NCBI GenBank assembly: GCA_002067865.1
Contig: MVRC01000005.1
Span: forward strand, 99,643 to 163,642
Direction of reading: 5' to 3'
DNA length: 64,000 bases
From: Methanomassiliicoccales archaeon PtaU1.Bin124
Lineage (GTDB): Archaea; Thermoplasmatota; Thermoplasmata; Methanomassiliicoccales; UBA472
A program made the translations under genes and the position numbers. Position 1 is the first letter of the stretch. Each line of letters opens with the position of its first letter. Shown here piece by piece: positions 36,769-44,897 of the stretch. A model generated the notes under the pieces. It worked only from the letters and a program-made list of their open reading frames with translations. It was not told where the DNA came from and did not search any database.

Positions 36769-39700
36769 ATGGCTTTGACCGAGGCCGATCTAGAGGAGAT
36801 GGCTCTAGATCTTTTGAAAGGGCTCGGGTATCAGGTCGCATTTGGCCCAAGTATCGCCCCGAAAGGGGAACGGGAGGAACGGGACAATTATGGTAATGTA
36901 ACCCTCCAAAGCCGTTTGAAAAACGCCCTTCATCGTCTCAACCCCGAAGTAGACACTCTTGCCCTGTCTGAGGCAGAAAAGAAGCTCCATCATACTCATT
37001 CCACCACGCTTCTTGGCAGCAATGAAGCAGCACATCGGCTGCTCATCGAAGGGGTCCCGGTGGAATCACGCAGGAAGGATGGGACGACGCAGCACCTTCT
37101 GGCCAAGGTGATTGACTTCGACCATCCCGAGAACAACGACTTCCTTGCAGTTAATCAGTTCACAGTTGTAGAGAATAAGATCGAACGCCGGGCCGATATA
37201 GTCCTCTTCATCAATGGTCTTCCGGTCGTTGTCATAGAATTGAAGAACCCTGCCGATGAAAAGGCGACGATATGGTCCGCATACAATCAACTTCAGACCT
37301 ATAAGGCGCAAATCCCCTCACTTTTCCTGTTCAACGCGTTTCTTGTTCTGTCCGATGGGCTCAAAGCCCGTCTAGGGACGATTAGCTCGGACAAACAACG
37401 CTTCATGCGATGGCTCACCATGGAAGGCGATGTTGAAGCCCCGAAGACTGCGCTTCAGAGCGATGTTCTTATCAAAGGGGTATGTGACAGGTCCCGACTC
37501 CTCGACATCATTCACCATTTCATCGTCTTCGAGGAGACCGACAAAGGCGTCCCAATCAAGAAGATTGCTGGCTATCATCAGTTCCACGCCGTCAACTTCG
37601 CCGTCAAGGCGACGGTCGAAGCTTCAAATCTCAACGGAGACAGGAAGATAGGTGTGGTCTGGCACACCCAAGGGTCGGGCAAGAGCTTGACCATGGTCTT
37701 CTACGCTGGGAAGATCGTCCTCGACCCCCGGATGAATAACCCGACGATAGTGATTATCACGGACCGCAACGACCTGGACGATCAATTGTACGGGACATTC
37801 CATAACTGCCATCACCTGCTACGGCAGCGGCCAGTGCAGGCGGAGACATCCGAGCACCTCAGAAAGTTATTGAAGGTCGCATCCGGCGGGATCATCTTCA
37901 CTACCATCCAGAAGTTCCTGCCGGGAGAAGGCAGCAGCGAACCGCTTTCCGACCGGCGCAATATTGTGGTCATCGCCGATGAGGCGCATCGCAGCCAATA
38001 CGACTTTATCGATGGCTACGCAAGGCATATGAGGGATGCCCTACCCAACGCCTCTTTCATCGGCTTCACCGGGACTCCCTTGGAGCTGGAGGACAAGAAC
38101 ACACGGGCAATCTTCGGTGAGTACATCAGTATCTACGACATCCAAAGAGCCGTGCAGGATGGGGCCACCGTCCCAATCTATTACGAGTCCCGTTTGGCCA
38201 AGATTGAGCTGCCTGCCTCACAGCGCCCCCTCCTTGACGCCAAGATCGAGGAGATCACAGAAGGGGAAGAGGTCACCAGGCGGGAGCAGCTGAAAGCCAA
38301 GTGGGCCGCCCTGGAGGCGTTGGTTGGCTCGGAGCGTCGCATCAAGCTCATCGCCAAGGATATCGTGGACCATTATGAAAAAAGGCAGCAGGCCATCGAG
38401 GGTAAGGCCATGATCGTCTGCATGAGCCGGCGCATCTGTATTGAGCTGTATGATGAGATCATCAAGCTCAAGCCTGAATGGCACAGCGAGGACGATGTTA
38501 AAGGGGCAATCAAGGTAGTCATGACCGGCTCCGCCACGGACCCGGTGGAATGGCAGCAGCATATCCGCAACAAGGAAAGGCGGGAGAAGTTGGCAATCCG
38601 CTTTAAGGATTCCAAGGATGATTTCAAGCTGGTCATACTAAGGGACATGTGGCTCACTGGCTTCGATGTACCCTGCCTGCACACTATGTACATTGATAAG
38701 CCAATGCAAGGCCACGGCCTAATGCAAACCATCGCCCGCGTCAACCGCGTCTTCCGAGACAAACAGGGCGGGCTCATTGTTGACTATATCGGTCTGGGCG
38801 ACCAGTTGCGCCGGGCTATGGCCATATACACACAGAGCGGGGGCAAGGGGGAAACAGCCATCGACCAGGAAAAGGCAGTTCAGGTCATGATGGAGAAGTA
38901 CGAGATCTGCCGCGACCTGTTCCACGGTTACGATCACACGTCCTACATTAAAGCCGATGCCAAGGTCCAGGTCACAATGCTGCCGGGTGCGCAGCAGTTC
39001 ATATTGGCCAAGCCTAATGGCAAGGAAAGGTTCGTGCAGGCTGTGGTGGAACTTTCCAGAGCATTCTCCTTGGCGGTTCCGAGCGATGAGGCCATTCGAA
39101 TCAGGGACGAGGTCGCCTTCTTCCAGGCGGTCAAGGTGGCCATGGTAAAGTATGACGGGTCGGCGGGCGTGGGCACGGACATCAACTTCGCAGTAAGGCA
39201 GATCATCTCCGGGGCTTTGGTCTCCGATAGGGTCATCGACATCTTCGAGGCAGCGGGGCTTAAGAAGCCGGATATCTCCATCCTATCGGACGAGTTCCTA
39301 GCCGAGGTGCAGACCCTGCCGCAGAGGAATCTAGCCTTCGAGTTGTTGCAGCGTCTTCTCAACGACGAGGTCAGGGTTCAGACCAGGCACAATCTGGTAC
39401 AGGCAAGGATGTTCTCCGATAGGCTCAATGAGGCCATCACCCGCTACGAGCAGAGGGCGACCGATACCATGGATGCTCTCAAGGCTCTTATCGACCTCGC
39501 CAAGGAGATGCGCGAGGCTAGGAAGAGAGGGGATGACCTCGGCCTTTCTGAACAAGAATTGGCATTCTATGATTCCTTAGGAACCAACGATTCCGCTGTT
39601 GCATTGCTTGGCGACAAAGTACTATGTCAGATCGCAAAGGAACTGGCGGCGAAGGTCAAAGAGGACGCTACTATCGACTGGCAGTTTAAAGATTCTGCCA

Positions 39701-39840
39701 GGGCAAATATGCGCAGGGACGTCAAGCGATTGCTGCGTAAGTACAACTATCCTCCCGACAAGCAAGATCAAGCGGTCAAGACTGTCGTCGAACAAGCAGA
39801 GCTAATGTCCAACGGATTGATTGATAACGAATCTGGGTAA
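36769..39840 (+). CDS. hsdR: type I restriction-modification system, restriction subunit
   Basis: 1023 residues, full length. The N-terminal nuclease domain has the PD-ExK-like pattern [20 protein letters not shown] (near residue 157). The SF2 motor has Walker A GSGKSLT (near 302), DEAH in [13 protein letters not shown] (near 403) and FTGTP. Helicase domain 2 and a helical C-terminal domain for HsdM/S contact follow. It translocates and cuts unmethylated DNA. No frameshift is seen, so the system looks functional. Confidence 0.95.
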   Translation: MALTEADLEEMALDLLKGLGYQVAFGPSIAPKGEREERDNYGNVTLQSRLKNALHRLNPEVDTLALSEAEKKLHHTHSTTLLGSNEAAHRLLIEGVPVESRRKDGTTQHLLAKVIDFDHPENNDFLAVNQFTVVENKIERRADIVLFINGLPVVVIELKNPADEKATIWSAYNQLQTYKAQIPSLFLFNAFLVLSDGLKARLGTISSDKQRFMRWLTMEGDVEAPKTALQSDVLIKGVCDRSRLLDIIHHFIVFEETDKGVPIKKIAGYHQFHAVNFAVKATVEASNLNGDRKIGVVWHTQGSGKSLTMVFYAGKIVLDPRMNNPTIVIITDRNDLDDQLYGTFHNCHHLLRQRPVQAETSEHLRKLLKVASGGIIFTTIQKFLPGEGSSEPLSDRRNIVVIADEAHRSQYDFIDGYARHMRDALPNASFIGFTGTPLELEDKNTRAIFGEYISIYDIQRAVQDGATVPIYYESRLAKIELPASQRPLLDAKIEEITEGEEVTRREQLKAKWAALEALVGSERRIKLIAKDIVDHYEKRQQAIEGKAMIVCMSRRICIELYDEIIKLKPEWHSEDDVKGAIKVVMTGSATDPVEWQQHIRNKERREKLAIRFKDSKDDFKLVILRDMWLTGFDVPCLHTMYIDKPMQGHGLMQTIARVNRVFRDKQGGLIVDYIGLGDQLRRAMAIYTQSGGKGETAIDQEKAVQVMMEKYEICRDLFHGYDHTSYIKADAKVQVTMLPGAQQFILAKPNGKERFVQAVVELSRAFSLAVPSDEAIRIRDEVAFFQAVKVAMVKYDGSAGVGTDINFAVRQIISGALVSDRVIDIFEAAGLKKPDISILSDEFLAEVQTLPQRNLAFELLQRLLNDEVRVQTRHNLVQARMFSDRLNEAITRYEQRATDTMDALKALIDLAKEMREARKRGDDLGLSEQELAFYDSLGTNDSAVALLGDKVLCQIAKELAAKVKEDATIDWQFKDSARANMRRDVKRLLRKYNYPPDKQDQAVKTVVEQAELMSNGLIDNESG

Positions 39841-40410
39841 GCAGGATTCACATTACAAATGCCAATTCATCAATACGATCAGGATGTTGAAAAATGACAG
39901 TTAATCTTTACTTCAAAGGGAAAACGCACTACTTGGCAGACCCATTTGATTACATGGTTTTCCTATCCGAGGTAGTGTTGTCTGGAGATTATTAGTATAA
40001 GATCCAGTTACAGATTATACAACATTTGATATTAATTTATACGTTTAAATTTAAAATAATAATATCAGCTGGCTCCACATCTGCTACAGATACTGCAGAT
40101 AATTACACCACTGCTTGTACCAGGTAAAAATGCCTCAAGGGGATCCTATATGGAATCACAATAATTAGATGCAAATTTCGACCTAATTATCCTCATTTTT
40201 AATTGAAATAAAAATTTAAATTTCACAATAAATAAGGAGTAACCAGTTCTAATTTTTTATTATTCCAATGTAGATGGTCGAATCTGGTTTCCGTTAAGAA
40301 TCGTCAATTTGCTTATTGACTTGACAATCCAATATTTTAATTTTGAATTAGAAGGAAATTATATTCGGGAAATATCGAAATGATCATTGAAAAATTATTA
40401 AAAAAAAGAA
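39841..40410. other. AT-rich stretch without a clear gene
   Basis: About 570 bases between hsdR and the DUF4325 gene. It is strongly AT-rich with many stops in all frames. The only open frame with a gene-like look is the 33-codon one at 39894-39995. It may be the remnant of a lost cargo gene or a regulatory region for the leftward operon's 3' end. Confidence 0.5.
39894..39995 (+). CDS. possible 33-residue remnant or small protein
   Basis: ATG to TAG, 33 residues, with a plausible start context (GTTGAAAA). Its codons look coding but there is no recognisable motif; it contains YLADPFDYMVFLSEVV. It may be a truncated end of a longer cargo gene. Weak support. Confidence 0.25.
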   Translation: MTVNLYFKGKTHYLADPFDYMVFLSEVVLSGDY

Positions 40411-40728
40411 CTAAAGCATACCGATTTTCAAGGTAGCCATATTAATTAAAGTTTTTTTATCTGCGGGGGAATTTACAATATCAAACATTTTCTGAATATT
40501 CGGTGGAATATTCAGCTCTTTAATAGATATGGCAGATGCTTTTTTTTGCTTTACGTATTCATCTGCAAATGATCTTGTTATCGATTCTACATGATCAAAA
40601 TTCACAATAACCGAAGTGGCATTGCTGCACTCCATCATTCTGAAAAATTGGCTAGCTCTGTTTCTTGTCGCCAAATCTGCAGTGAGGTAGTTTTTTATGA
40701 CCAATTCCTTCTCAATTTTGGTATGCAT
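40411..40728 (-). CDS. DUF4325 (STAS-like) protein
   Basis: 105 residues. The block VIVNFDHVESITRSFADEYV is the signature of the STAS-like DUF4325 family, whose fold resembles anti-anti-sigma factors; the Ser-Phe-Ala-Asp region corresponds to the switch segment. It overlaps the end of the GHKL ATPase gene by 17 bases on the minus strand. In bacteria, pairs of GHKL ATPase and STAS protein switch partners by phosphorylation. Archaea have no sigma factors, so the target here must be something else. AT-rich codons mark it as element cargo. Confidence 0.8.
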   Translation of the reverse strand: MHTKIEKELVIKNYLTADLATRNRASQFFRMMECSNATSVIVNFDHVESITRSFADEYVKQKKASAISIKELNIPPNIQKMFDIVNSPADKKTLINMATLKIGML

Positions 40729-41536
40729 ATATATCTACCTCTTTCGCGGGGTAAGGTATTCGTATACTAATGCTTGTGCCTGATAATTTGTACTCATCTT
40801 TTAGGATATAGCCCTTTTGCTCTTTACCCTCGATATTTAAAAGGCCTTGTCTTGATGCTATCATCATATTAGCTCCCAGGCCTTCGGTGCATATACGAAC
40901 ATTTGTGTGAAGGCCATACCCTCTTTCCTTCAACTTTTTTGAAGACAGTCCGTTTATTGCCTCGCCGATAAATTCAACATCTTTGTTAAAAATCATACCT
41001 GCAATTGATAAGCTCCCTGGAATCGTAATACCATCGTCAAAAATGCTTATATCTACGAATCCCTTTTTTTGATATTTCTGAGCCATTATAAATGCGTGAT
41101 TGAATTTCGAATGCTCATAAATGTTGGCTACAAGTTCTCCAATTAAATATTTAAATGCATTTTGGCCACCATATTCCTTTCCGTCATTGTTTAAACGGTA
41201 TACCTCAGCTAAAACTGGATCCAATTTACTTTCGTCATCTGGCAATGGGATTGGGGGGACATATGAGCAAATTGACGGTTTATATCCCAATCCCGATTTT
41301 AACATATTTTCTATGTAACTTGCAGCATCTGTGTTTTGGGGAGGATAATATTTTGCGCCTGGATTTTTCAACAATAAACTAATTGTTGGTAAGAATGTAG
41401 TTGGATAGATCCATTGCAATCTTCCTAGATTTATTTCACCTGTTCCTAAAAAATCAGACTGTATGGATGCAAAATCTTTGAAACATGGAATTAAACTTGG
41501 CAAAAATGTCATTAACATCGACTTTCTTTTTATCAT
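40712..41536 (-). CDS. GHKL-type ATP-binding protein partnered with DUF4325
   Basis: 274 residues. The Bergerat ATP-binding fold is in the C-terminal half: N-box LIGELVANIYEHS (near residue 133), G1 IFDDGITIPG (near 165) and a G2-like ERGYGLHTN (near 205). There is no phosphoacceptor His domain and no membrane helix, so it is not a classical sensor kinase. The N-terminal 110 residues are unrecognised and may bind a partner or ligand. It is translationally coupled to the DUF4325 gene and lies 51 bases after the 106-residue gene. Confidence 0.78.
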   Translation of the reverse strand: MIKRKSMLMTFLPSLIPCFKDFASIQSDFLGTGEINLGRLQWIYPTTFLPTISLLLKNPGAKYYPPQNTDAASYIENMLKSGLGYKPSICSYVPPIPLPDDESKLDPVLAEVYRLNNDGKEYGGQNAFKYLIGELVANIYEHSKFNHAFIMAQKYQKKGFVDISIFDDGITIPGSLSIAGMIFNKDVEFIGEAINGLSSKKLKERGYGLHTNVRICTEGLGANMMIASRQGLLNIEGKEQKGYILKDEYKLSGTSISIRIPYPAKEVDIYAYQN

Positions 41537-41587
41537 TAATTATTTACAAACATTATATAATTTTGTACAATTATTAATTTGCATCAT

Positions 41588-41908
41588 TTATACCGGAATA
41601 AATGTCATTTCTCCTTTTCCAAAAAATAACTCTTTCTTAATATATTTACACTTAAAATAATAATTTTTATCAGTCTTATCTTTTTTCACTACTGCTTTGA
41701 TTTCAACATGTTTTTCTCCGCCCTCTTTTTCTAATTTTTCATATTTATTATCAGGAACCCCTTTAACGACTATACGCTTTATAACAAAGTCCGGAGTTTT
41801 ATAATCATTATTTTGTTGTTTTTCTCCCAGAATAGATAAAGATTCCACGATTCCAATATCCACGTCATTGATCCAAATTCTAGGACTATCAATCTTATAT
41901 TCTTCCAT
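41588..41908 (-). CDS. uncharacterised protein, first gene of the GHKL/DUF4325 operon
   Basis: 106 residues, predicted largely beta with alternating hydrophobic strands (IWINDVDIGIVESL, FVIKRIVVKGV, KHVEIKAVVKK) and a basic C-terminal half. No family recognised. Same strand and AT-rich composition as the two downstream genes, so it is probably the third member of their operon, possibly the sensor or effector. Confidence 0.6.
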   Translation of the reverse strand: MEEYKIDSPRIWINDVDIGIVESLSILGEKQQNNDYKTPDFVIKRIVVKGVPDNKYEKLEKEGGEKHVEIKAVVKKDKTDKNYYFKCKYIKKELFFGKGEMTFIPV

Positions 41909-42151
41909 ATTTGTAAATCTAAATGGTTATTGTTAATCTTTTTCCATTAAAATATTCAATTCAGTAAACAGTCATAATTCTGGATAATTGAAAAAAGATT
42001 TGAGCTTGGTACGCTTTTTAATAAATAGGAGCAGGTGCAATTTTTATCTTCAAAAAAAGAAATAAAAGGTTTTTATTAGAGCCGATTTTCTACCACACTA
42101 TCGTTATTCACCCCGTTAACACAGACATCTGGCTTCATTTTGTTCCGGGCT

Positions 42152-42164
42152 CCACCGGGCCCGC
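42152..42164. repeat. att site, right copy
   Basis: CCACCGGGCCCGC, identical to the tRNA-Lys 3' end at 30088-30100. The bases just upstream (GTTCCGGGCT) resemble the tRNA T-loop only loosely, so the exact repeat is 13 bp. Confidence 0.85.
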
Positions 42165-42219
42165 CATTTCTCTTTAATTCGTTCTCTCCGGCTCGCTTTT
42201 CTAAAAAACCTGGTAATTA

Positions 42220-42228
42220 TTTTAAATA
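42220..42228 (+). promoter_or_regulatory. TATA box of the PH-domain operon
   Basis: TTTTAAATA is centred about 27 bases before ATG 42251, which predicts a leaderless transcript. It lies only about 56 bases outside the element boundary, so integration spared it. Confidence 0.55.
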
Positions 42229-42250
42229 CCGAGTATCAAATCGGCGGCCA

Positions 42251-42772
42251 ATGGCCAGCGAATTCAAGGTCAACGAGGACGGTCTGACCCGCGAAGGGTA
42301 CAAGCCTCTTCATCCCAAGATGAAGAAGGTCATGCGGGTCACGACACTGATCTACCTCATTGTATCAGTTATCATCCTAGCCCTGGTCCAGATCTTTTCT
42401 GTAAACCTCGGCGGTTTCTATTGGCCATCACTGATCATTATCTTGTTTATCATTGTCTATTACATTGTCAGCATCCTCATCATCCCCATCATCTACTACG
42501 CCCGTTACCGATACAACGTCGGCAATGACCGGATCGATGTCCTCCGGGGCGTTTTCATCATCAGGCATATCATCGTCCCGATCGAAAGGATCCACCAGGT
42601 GGAAGTGACGCGCGGACCGATCAAGAACATTTTCGGCCTGGCGAACGTTTCCATGACGACCGCCGGCGGTATCGCTTCGATCGAATACCTGGAGCTTTCC
42701 GAAGCCGAAAAGATCGCCGACATGTTGAACGACAGGGTGGTCTCCATCCTCAAGGAAAGGGAAACGAATTGA
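42251..42772 (+). CDS. membrane-flanked PH-domain protein, YdbS-like
   Basis: 173 residues. Two hydrophobic helices (about 31-53 and 60-84) precede one bPH2 (DUF304) domain with the typical YRYNVGNDRIDVLRGVFIIR and IPIERIHQVEVTRGPI. Start ATG 42251; the frame extends upstream across the att site, which I regard as fortuitous. It overlaps the next PH-domain gene by 4 bases. Such pairs are common in bacteria and archaea and are of unknown function, perhaps in membrane stress. Confidence 0.85.
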   Translation: MASEFKVNEDGLTREGYKPLHPKMKKVMRVTTLIYLIVSVIILALVQIFSVNLGGFYWPSLIIILFIIVYYIVSILIIPIIYYARYRYNVGNDRIDVLRGVFIIRHIIVPIERIHQVEVTRGPIKNIFGLANVSMTTAGGIASIEYLELSEAEKIADMLNDRVVSILKERETN

Positions 42773-44250
42773 CCGGAGAAAGGCTCAGGAACCATCCCAC
42801 GGTGATCCTGGACAACCTGGTCCAGACGGCATTTGTCATATTCATCGTTCTCATATTCACATTAAGGATCTGGGCATCGGAGGCGTTCTTGATCGTCGGA
42901 GGCGTGCTCTGCCTCTTGACCATCATGTTCTACTGGAGATGGAGGAAGACGTTCATCCATTTCAACGAGAACGAGCTGGTGGTGGAACGGAACACTCTGT
43001 TCAGCATGAAGAAGACCATTCCTTACACCAAGATCGCCTCCATCAACATCAACCGTAGCATCACGAACCGGATCTTCCGCACCTCCACGCTGAAGGTGAA
43101 CGTCAACTCGAGCAGCAACGCGATCGTGCCGGAGGCCGTGCTGGTCTTCAAGATGGAACTGGCAGAGAAGGTGAAGCAGGACCTGTCCAGAACCGGGTCC
43201 AAGGACGAGCCGCAGGCCGAGATCTATCACGCATCGGCCGTCGACGTCAGCTCCAAGGACATAATCATCCACGGTTTGTTCAGCCAATCCACACTCCAGA
43301 CCCTCAGCGGCTTCTTCTTCCTCGGAGTGTCGGTGATCCAGCTCCGGGATGAGATGATGAGGCCGAACGCTTCTGAAGGTTTCCAAGGCCTCATCTCTCT
43401 GGGCATGTTCGTGCTCTTGACCATCGTGCCAACGATCACGTCGATCGTCCACAACGCCAACTTCAAGGTGTACCGCGAAAAGGACATCGTCTATCTGGAG
43501 CACGGCCTCATCAGCAAGTTCAAGACCTCTTTCCCCGTGGCCAAGGTCAATGCCGTTCACGTGAGAAGCACCTTCGTGTCCAGGCTCCTGGGCATGTCCT
43601 ATCTGGAAGCGGAGGTGATAGGCCTGGGCGTCGATACAAAGAACAAGAGGCCTGTCCTCTGTCCGTTGAAGAAGAACGAGGTGATAACTGCAGCTCTGCG
43701 CGAGCTCCTGCCCGAGTTCGTCTACGAACATGATGGGATCAGGCAGCCATTGGAGGCAAGGAAGCCTATCGCAGCCAAGGCGGCGGCCGGTATCTTTTCC
43801 ATCGTCGCGGCATCTATCATCCTGACGCTGCTCCTGCGAAGCGTCATCTCCGGCGATACGACTCTTATTGGCATGGCCAGGACACTGGCGGAGAACATCT
43901 TCCTCATCATCGGTACGCTGATGACGCTGGGAATGATCGTCTGGGCCTTTGGTTACTATAAGGTGGCCGAGATGTCCCTGGGCGAGGACCTGTTCACATT
44001 TGTCAGCGGGGTGGTCGATCGGAAGGAGACGACCATGCTGTACGACAAGGTGCAGATGGTAACGGTATCCAAGGGTCCGGTCGCCAAGCGTTACGAACTG
44101 GCGGTCGGCAAGGTCTCCCTCCTAACTGCGACAGGTGGGGCGAACGTGTCCTCCGGATATTTCCCCGAGGCTCAGCTCAACAAGGTGCACAAGATAGTGA
44201 TGGCACGTCTGGCAGACGGCAGATATGAAGGCAAGCTCGACAAGGCATGA
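42769..44250 (+). CDS. multi-PH-domain membrane protein, YdbT-like
   Basis: 493 residues with paired hydrophobic helices separating three bPH2 domains (about residues 60-150, 230-320 and 405-490). The first has FNENELVVERNTLF and the third FVSGVVDRKETTMLYDKVQ. The start is TTG 42769, overlapping the upstream stop as TTGA. It pairs with the YdbS-like gene as in Bacillus-type ydbST operons. Confidence 0.87.
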   Translation: MTGERLRNHPTVILDNLVQTAFVIFIVLIFTLRIWASEAFLIVGGVLCLLTIMFYWRWRKTFIHFNENELVVERNTLFSMKKTIPYTKIASININRSITNRIFRTSTLKVNVNSSSNAIVPEAVLVFKMELAEKVKQDLSRTGSKDEPQAEIYHASAVDVSSKDIIIHGLFSQSTLQTLSGFFFLGVSVIQLRDEMMRPNASEGFQGLISLGMFVLLTIVPTITSIVHNANFKVYREKDIVYLEHGLISKFKTSFPVAKVNAVHVRSTFVSRLLGMSYLEAEVIGLGVDTKNKRPVLCPLKKNEVITAALRELLPEFVYEHDGIRQPLEARKPIAAKAAAGIFSIVAASIILTLLLRSVISGDTTLIGMARTLAENIFLIIGTLMTLGMIVWAFGYYKVAEMSLGEDLFTFVSGVVDRKETTMLYDKVQMVTVSKGPVAKRYELAVGKVSLLTATGGANVSSGYFPEAQLNKVHKIVMARLADGRYEGKLDKA

Positions 44251-44352
44251 TGCGATGTTATGATGATCGTTTTCTGGCCTAGACCTGGATAACAACTTTG
44301 CACAGCGATGATCTCAATTCATCTTTCCATGTGGTGATCAAAAAATGCCAGA

Positions 44353-44805
44353 TCAATACTTGTACAGCTCATCCAGCTTCTTATTGATCTTAGCAAAGAT
44401 CCTAGCCATGTCCACTTTGTCCTTTTCATCGAGACATGAAAAGACCTGGTCGAACGCTTCATCCAGGGTAGAGGTTGAGTCTGCGAAGGCCTCCCGTCCC
44501 TTTTCCGTCAAAAATAGTCGGTAGGTCCGGACGGTCTCGCTGCGGTTCTCGACCAGCTCTGAGTCGATGAGGTTCCTGACGACCCTTGTGACCAGACCCT
44601 TATCGGCGCCTAGGCTGATACACAGGTCCTTCATAGAGATCCCTTCGTTCCTGCCGATCTCCAAAATGAACGGGACCTGGGCGGCGCTAAAGTCCTTGTC
44701 CTTTAGCATCCTGTTCATATGCGAATCGATGATGGACTTCATCTTCTTCGGGGAGATCATCATGTCGCAGTGGCCCATCTGATCGGGCACTTGACATCTC
44801 AACAT
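44353..44805 (-). CDS. MarR-family transcription regulator
   Basis: Up to 150 residues. Winged helix with recognition region MKDLCISLGADKGLVTRVVRNLI and wing TVRTYRLFLTEKGREAF, between dimerising helices. The start is uncertain: ATG 44805, or the ATG pair near 44763. It is divergent from an EmrB/QacA-type efflux gene. Two near-identical 15-bp motifs in the spacer are probable binding sites, making this a classic efflux repressor pair. Confidence 0.9.
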   Translation of the reverse strand: MLRCQVPDQMGHCDMMISPKKMKSIIDSHMNRMLKDKDFSAAQVPFILEIGRNEGISMKDLCISLGADKGLVTRVVRNLIDSELVENRSETVRTYRLFLTEKGREAFADSTSTLDEAFDQVFSCLDEKDKVDMARIFAKINKKLDELYKY

Positions 44806-44827
44806 ATTATTAATTTTTTTCTACTTG

Positions 44828-44842
44828 ACTTGTCAGGTCAAT
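44828..44842 (+). promoter_or_regulatory. putative MarR operator 1
   Basis: ACTTGTCAGGTCAAT, matching operator 2 at 14 of 15 bases. It lies between the shared TATA box and the marR gene. Confidence 0.6.
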
Positions 44843-44845
44843 ATC

Positions 44846-44856
44846 CTTAAATAGCT
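44846..44856. promoter_or_regulatory. TATA box shared by the divergent MarR and MFS genes
   Basis: CCTTAAATAG reads CTATTTAAGG on the other strand, so it has a usable TATA sequence in both directions. It sits between the two operator copies. Confidence 0.5.
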
Positions 44857-44861
44857 TGCCG

Positions 44862-44876
44862 ACTTGACAGGTCAAT
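44862..44876 (+). promoter_or_regulatory. putative MarR operator 2
   Basis: ACTTGACAGGTCAAT; contains the inverted repeat TTGAC-AG-GTCAA. It covers the expected transcription start of the MFS gene, 34 bases from operator 1. Confidence 0.6.
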
Positions 44877-44897
44877 CCCTAACGCGGAGGTTAGCGA

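Larger units (their letters stand above)
30088..42164. mobile_element. tRNA-Lys-integrated genetic element carrying type I R-M and a GHKL/STAS-like operon
   Basis: About 12 kb bounded by a 13-bp direct repeat, one copy being the 3' end of tRNA-Lys and the other at 42152-42164. A tyrosine integrase lies against the tRNA. Cargo: an ATPase operon, hsdM-hsdS-hsdR, and an operon for a GHKL ATPase with a DUF4325 protein. Much of the element is visibly more AT-rich than the flanking chromosome. The integrase is uninterrupted, so the element could still excise. No capsid or conjugation gene is evident, so it is an integrated plasmid, satellite or genomic island rather than a clear provirus. Confidence 0.85.
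41909..42250. other. right end of the element and junction with the chromosome
   Basis: No gene of its own. 41909-42150 is AT-rich, element-like sequence. The right att copy lies at 42152-42164; beyond it the GC-richer chromosome resumes with the promoter of the PH-domain operon. Confidence 0.7.

Noticed and set aside
42140..42250. N-terminal extension of the YdbS-like protein across the att site
   Set aside because: It would begin inside the element and pass through the att copy and TATA box; the family start and a leaderless promoter support ATG 42251.
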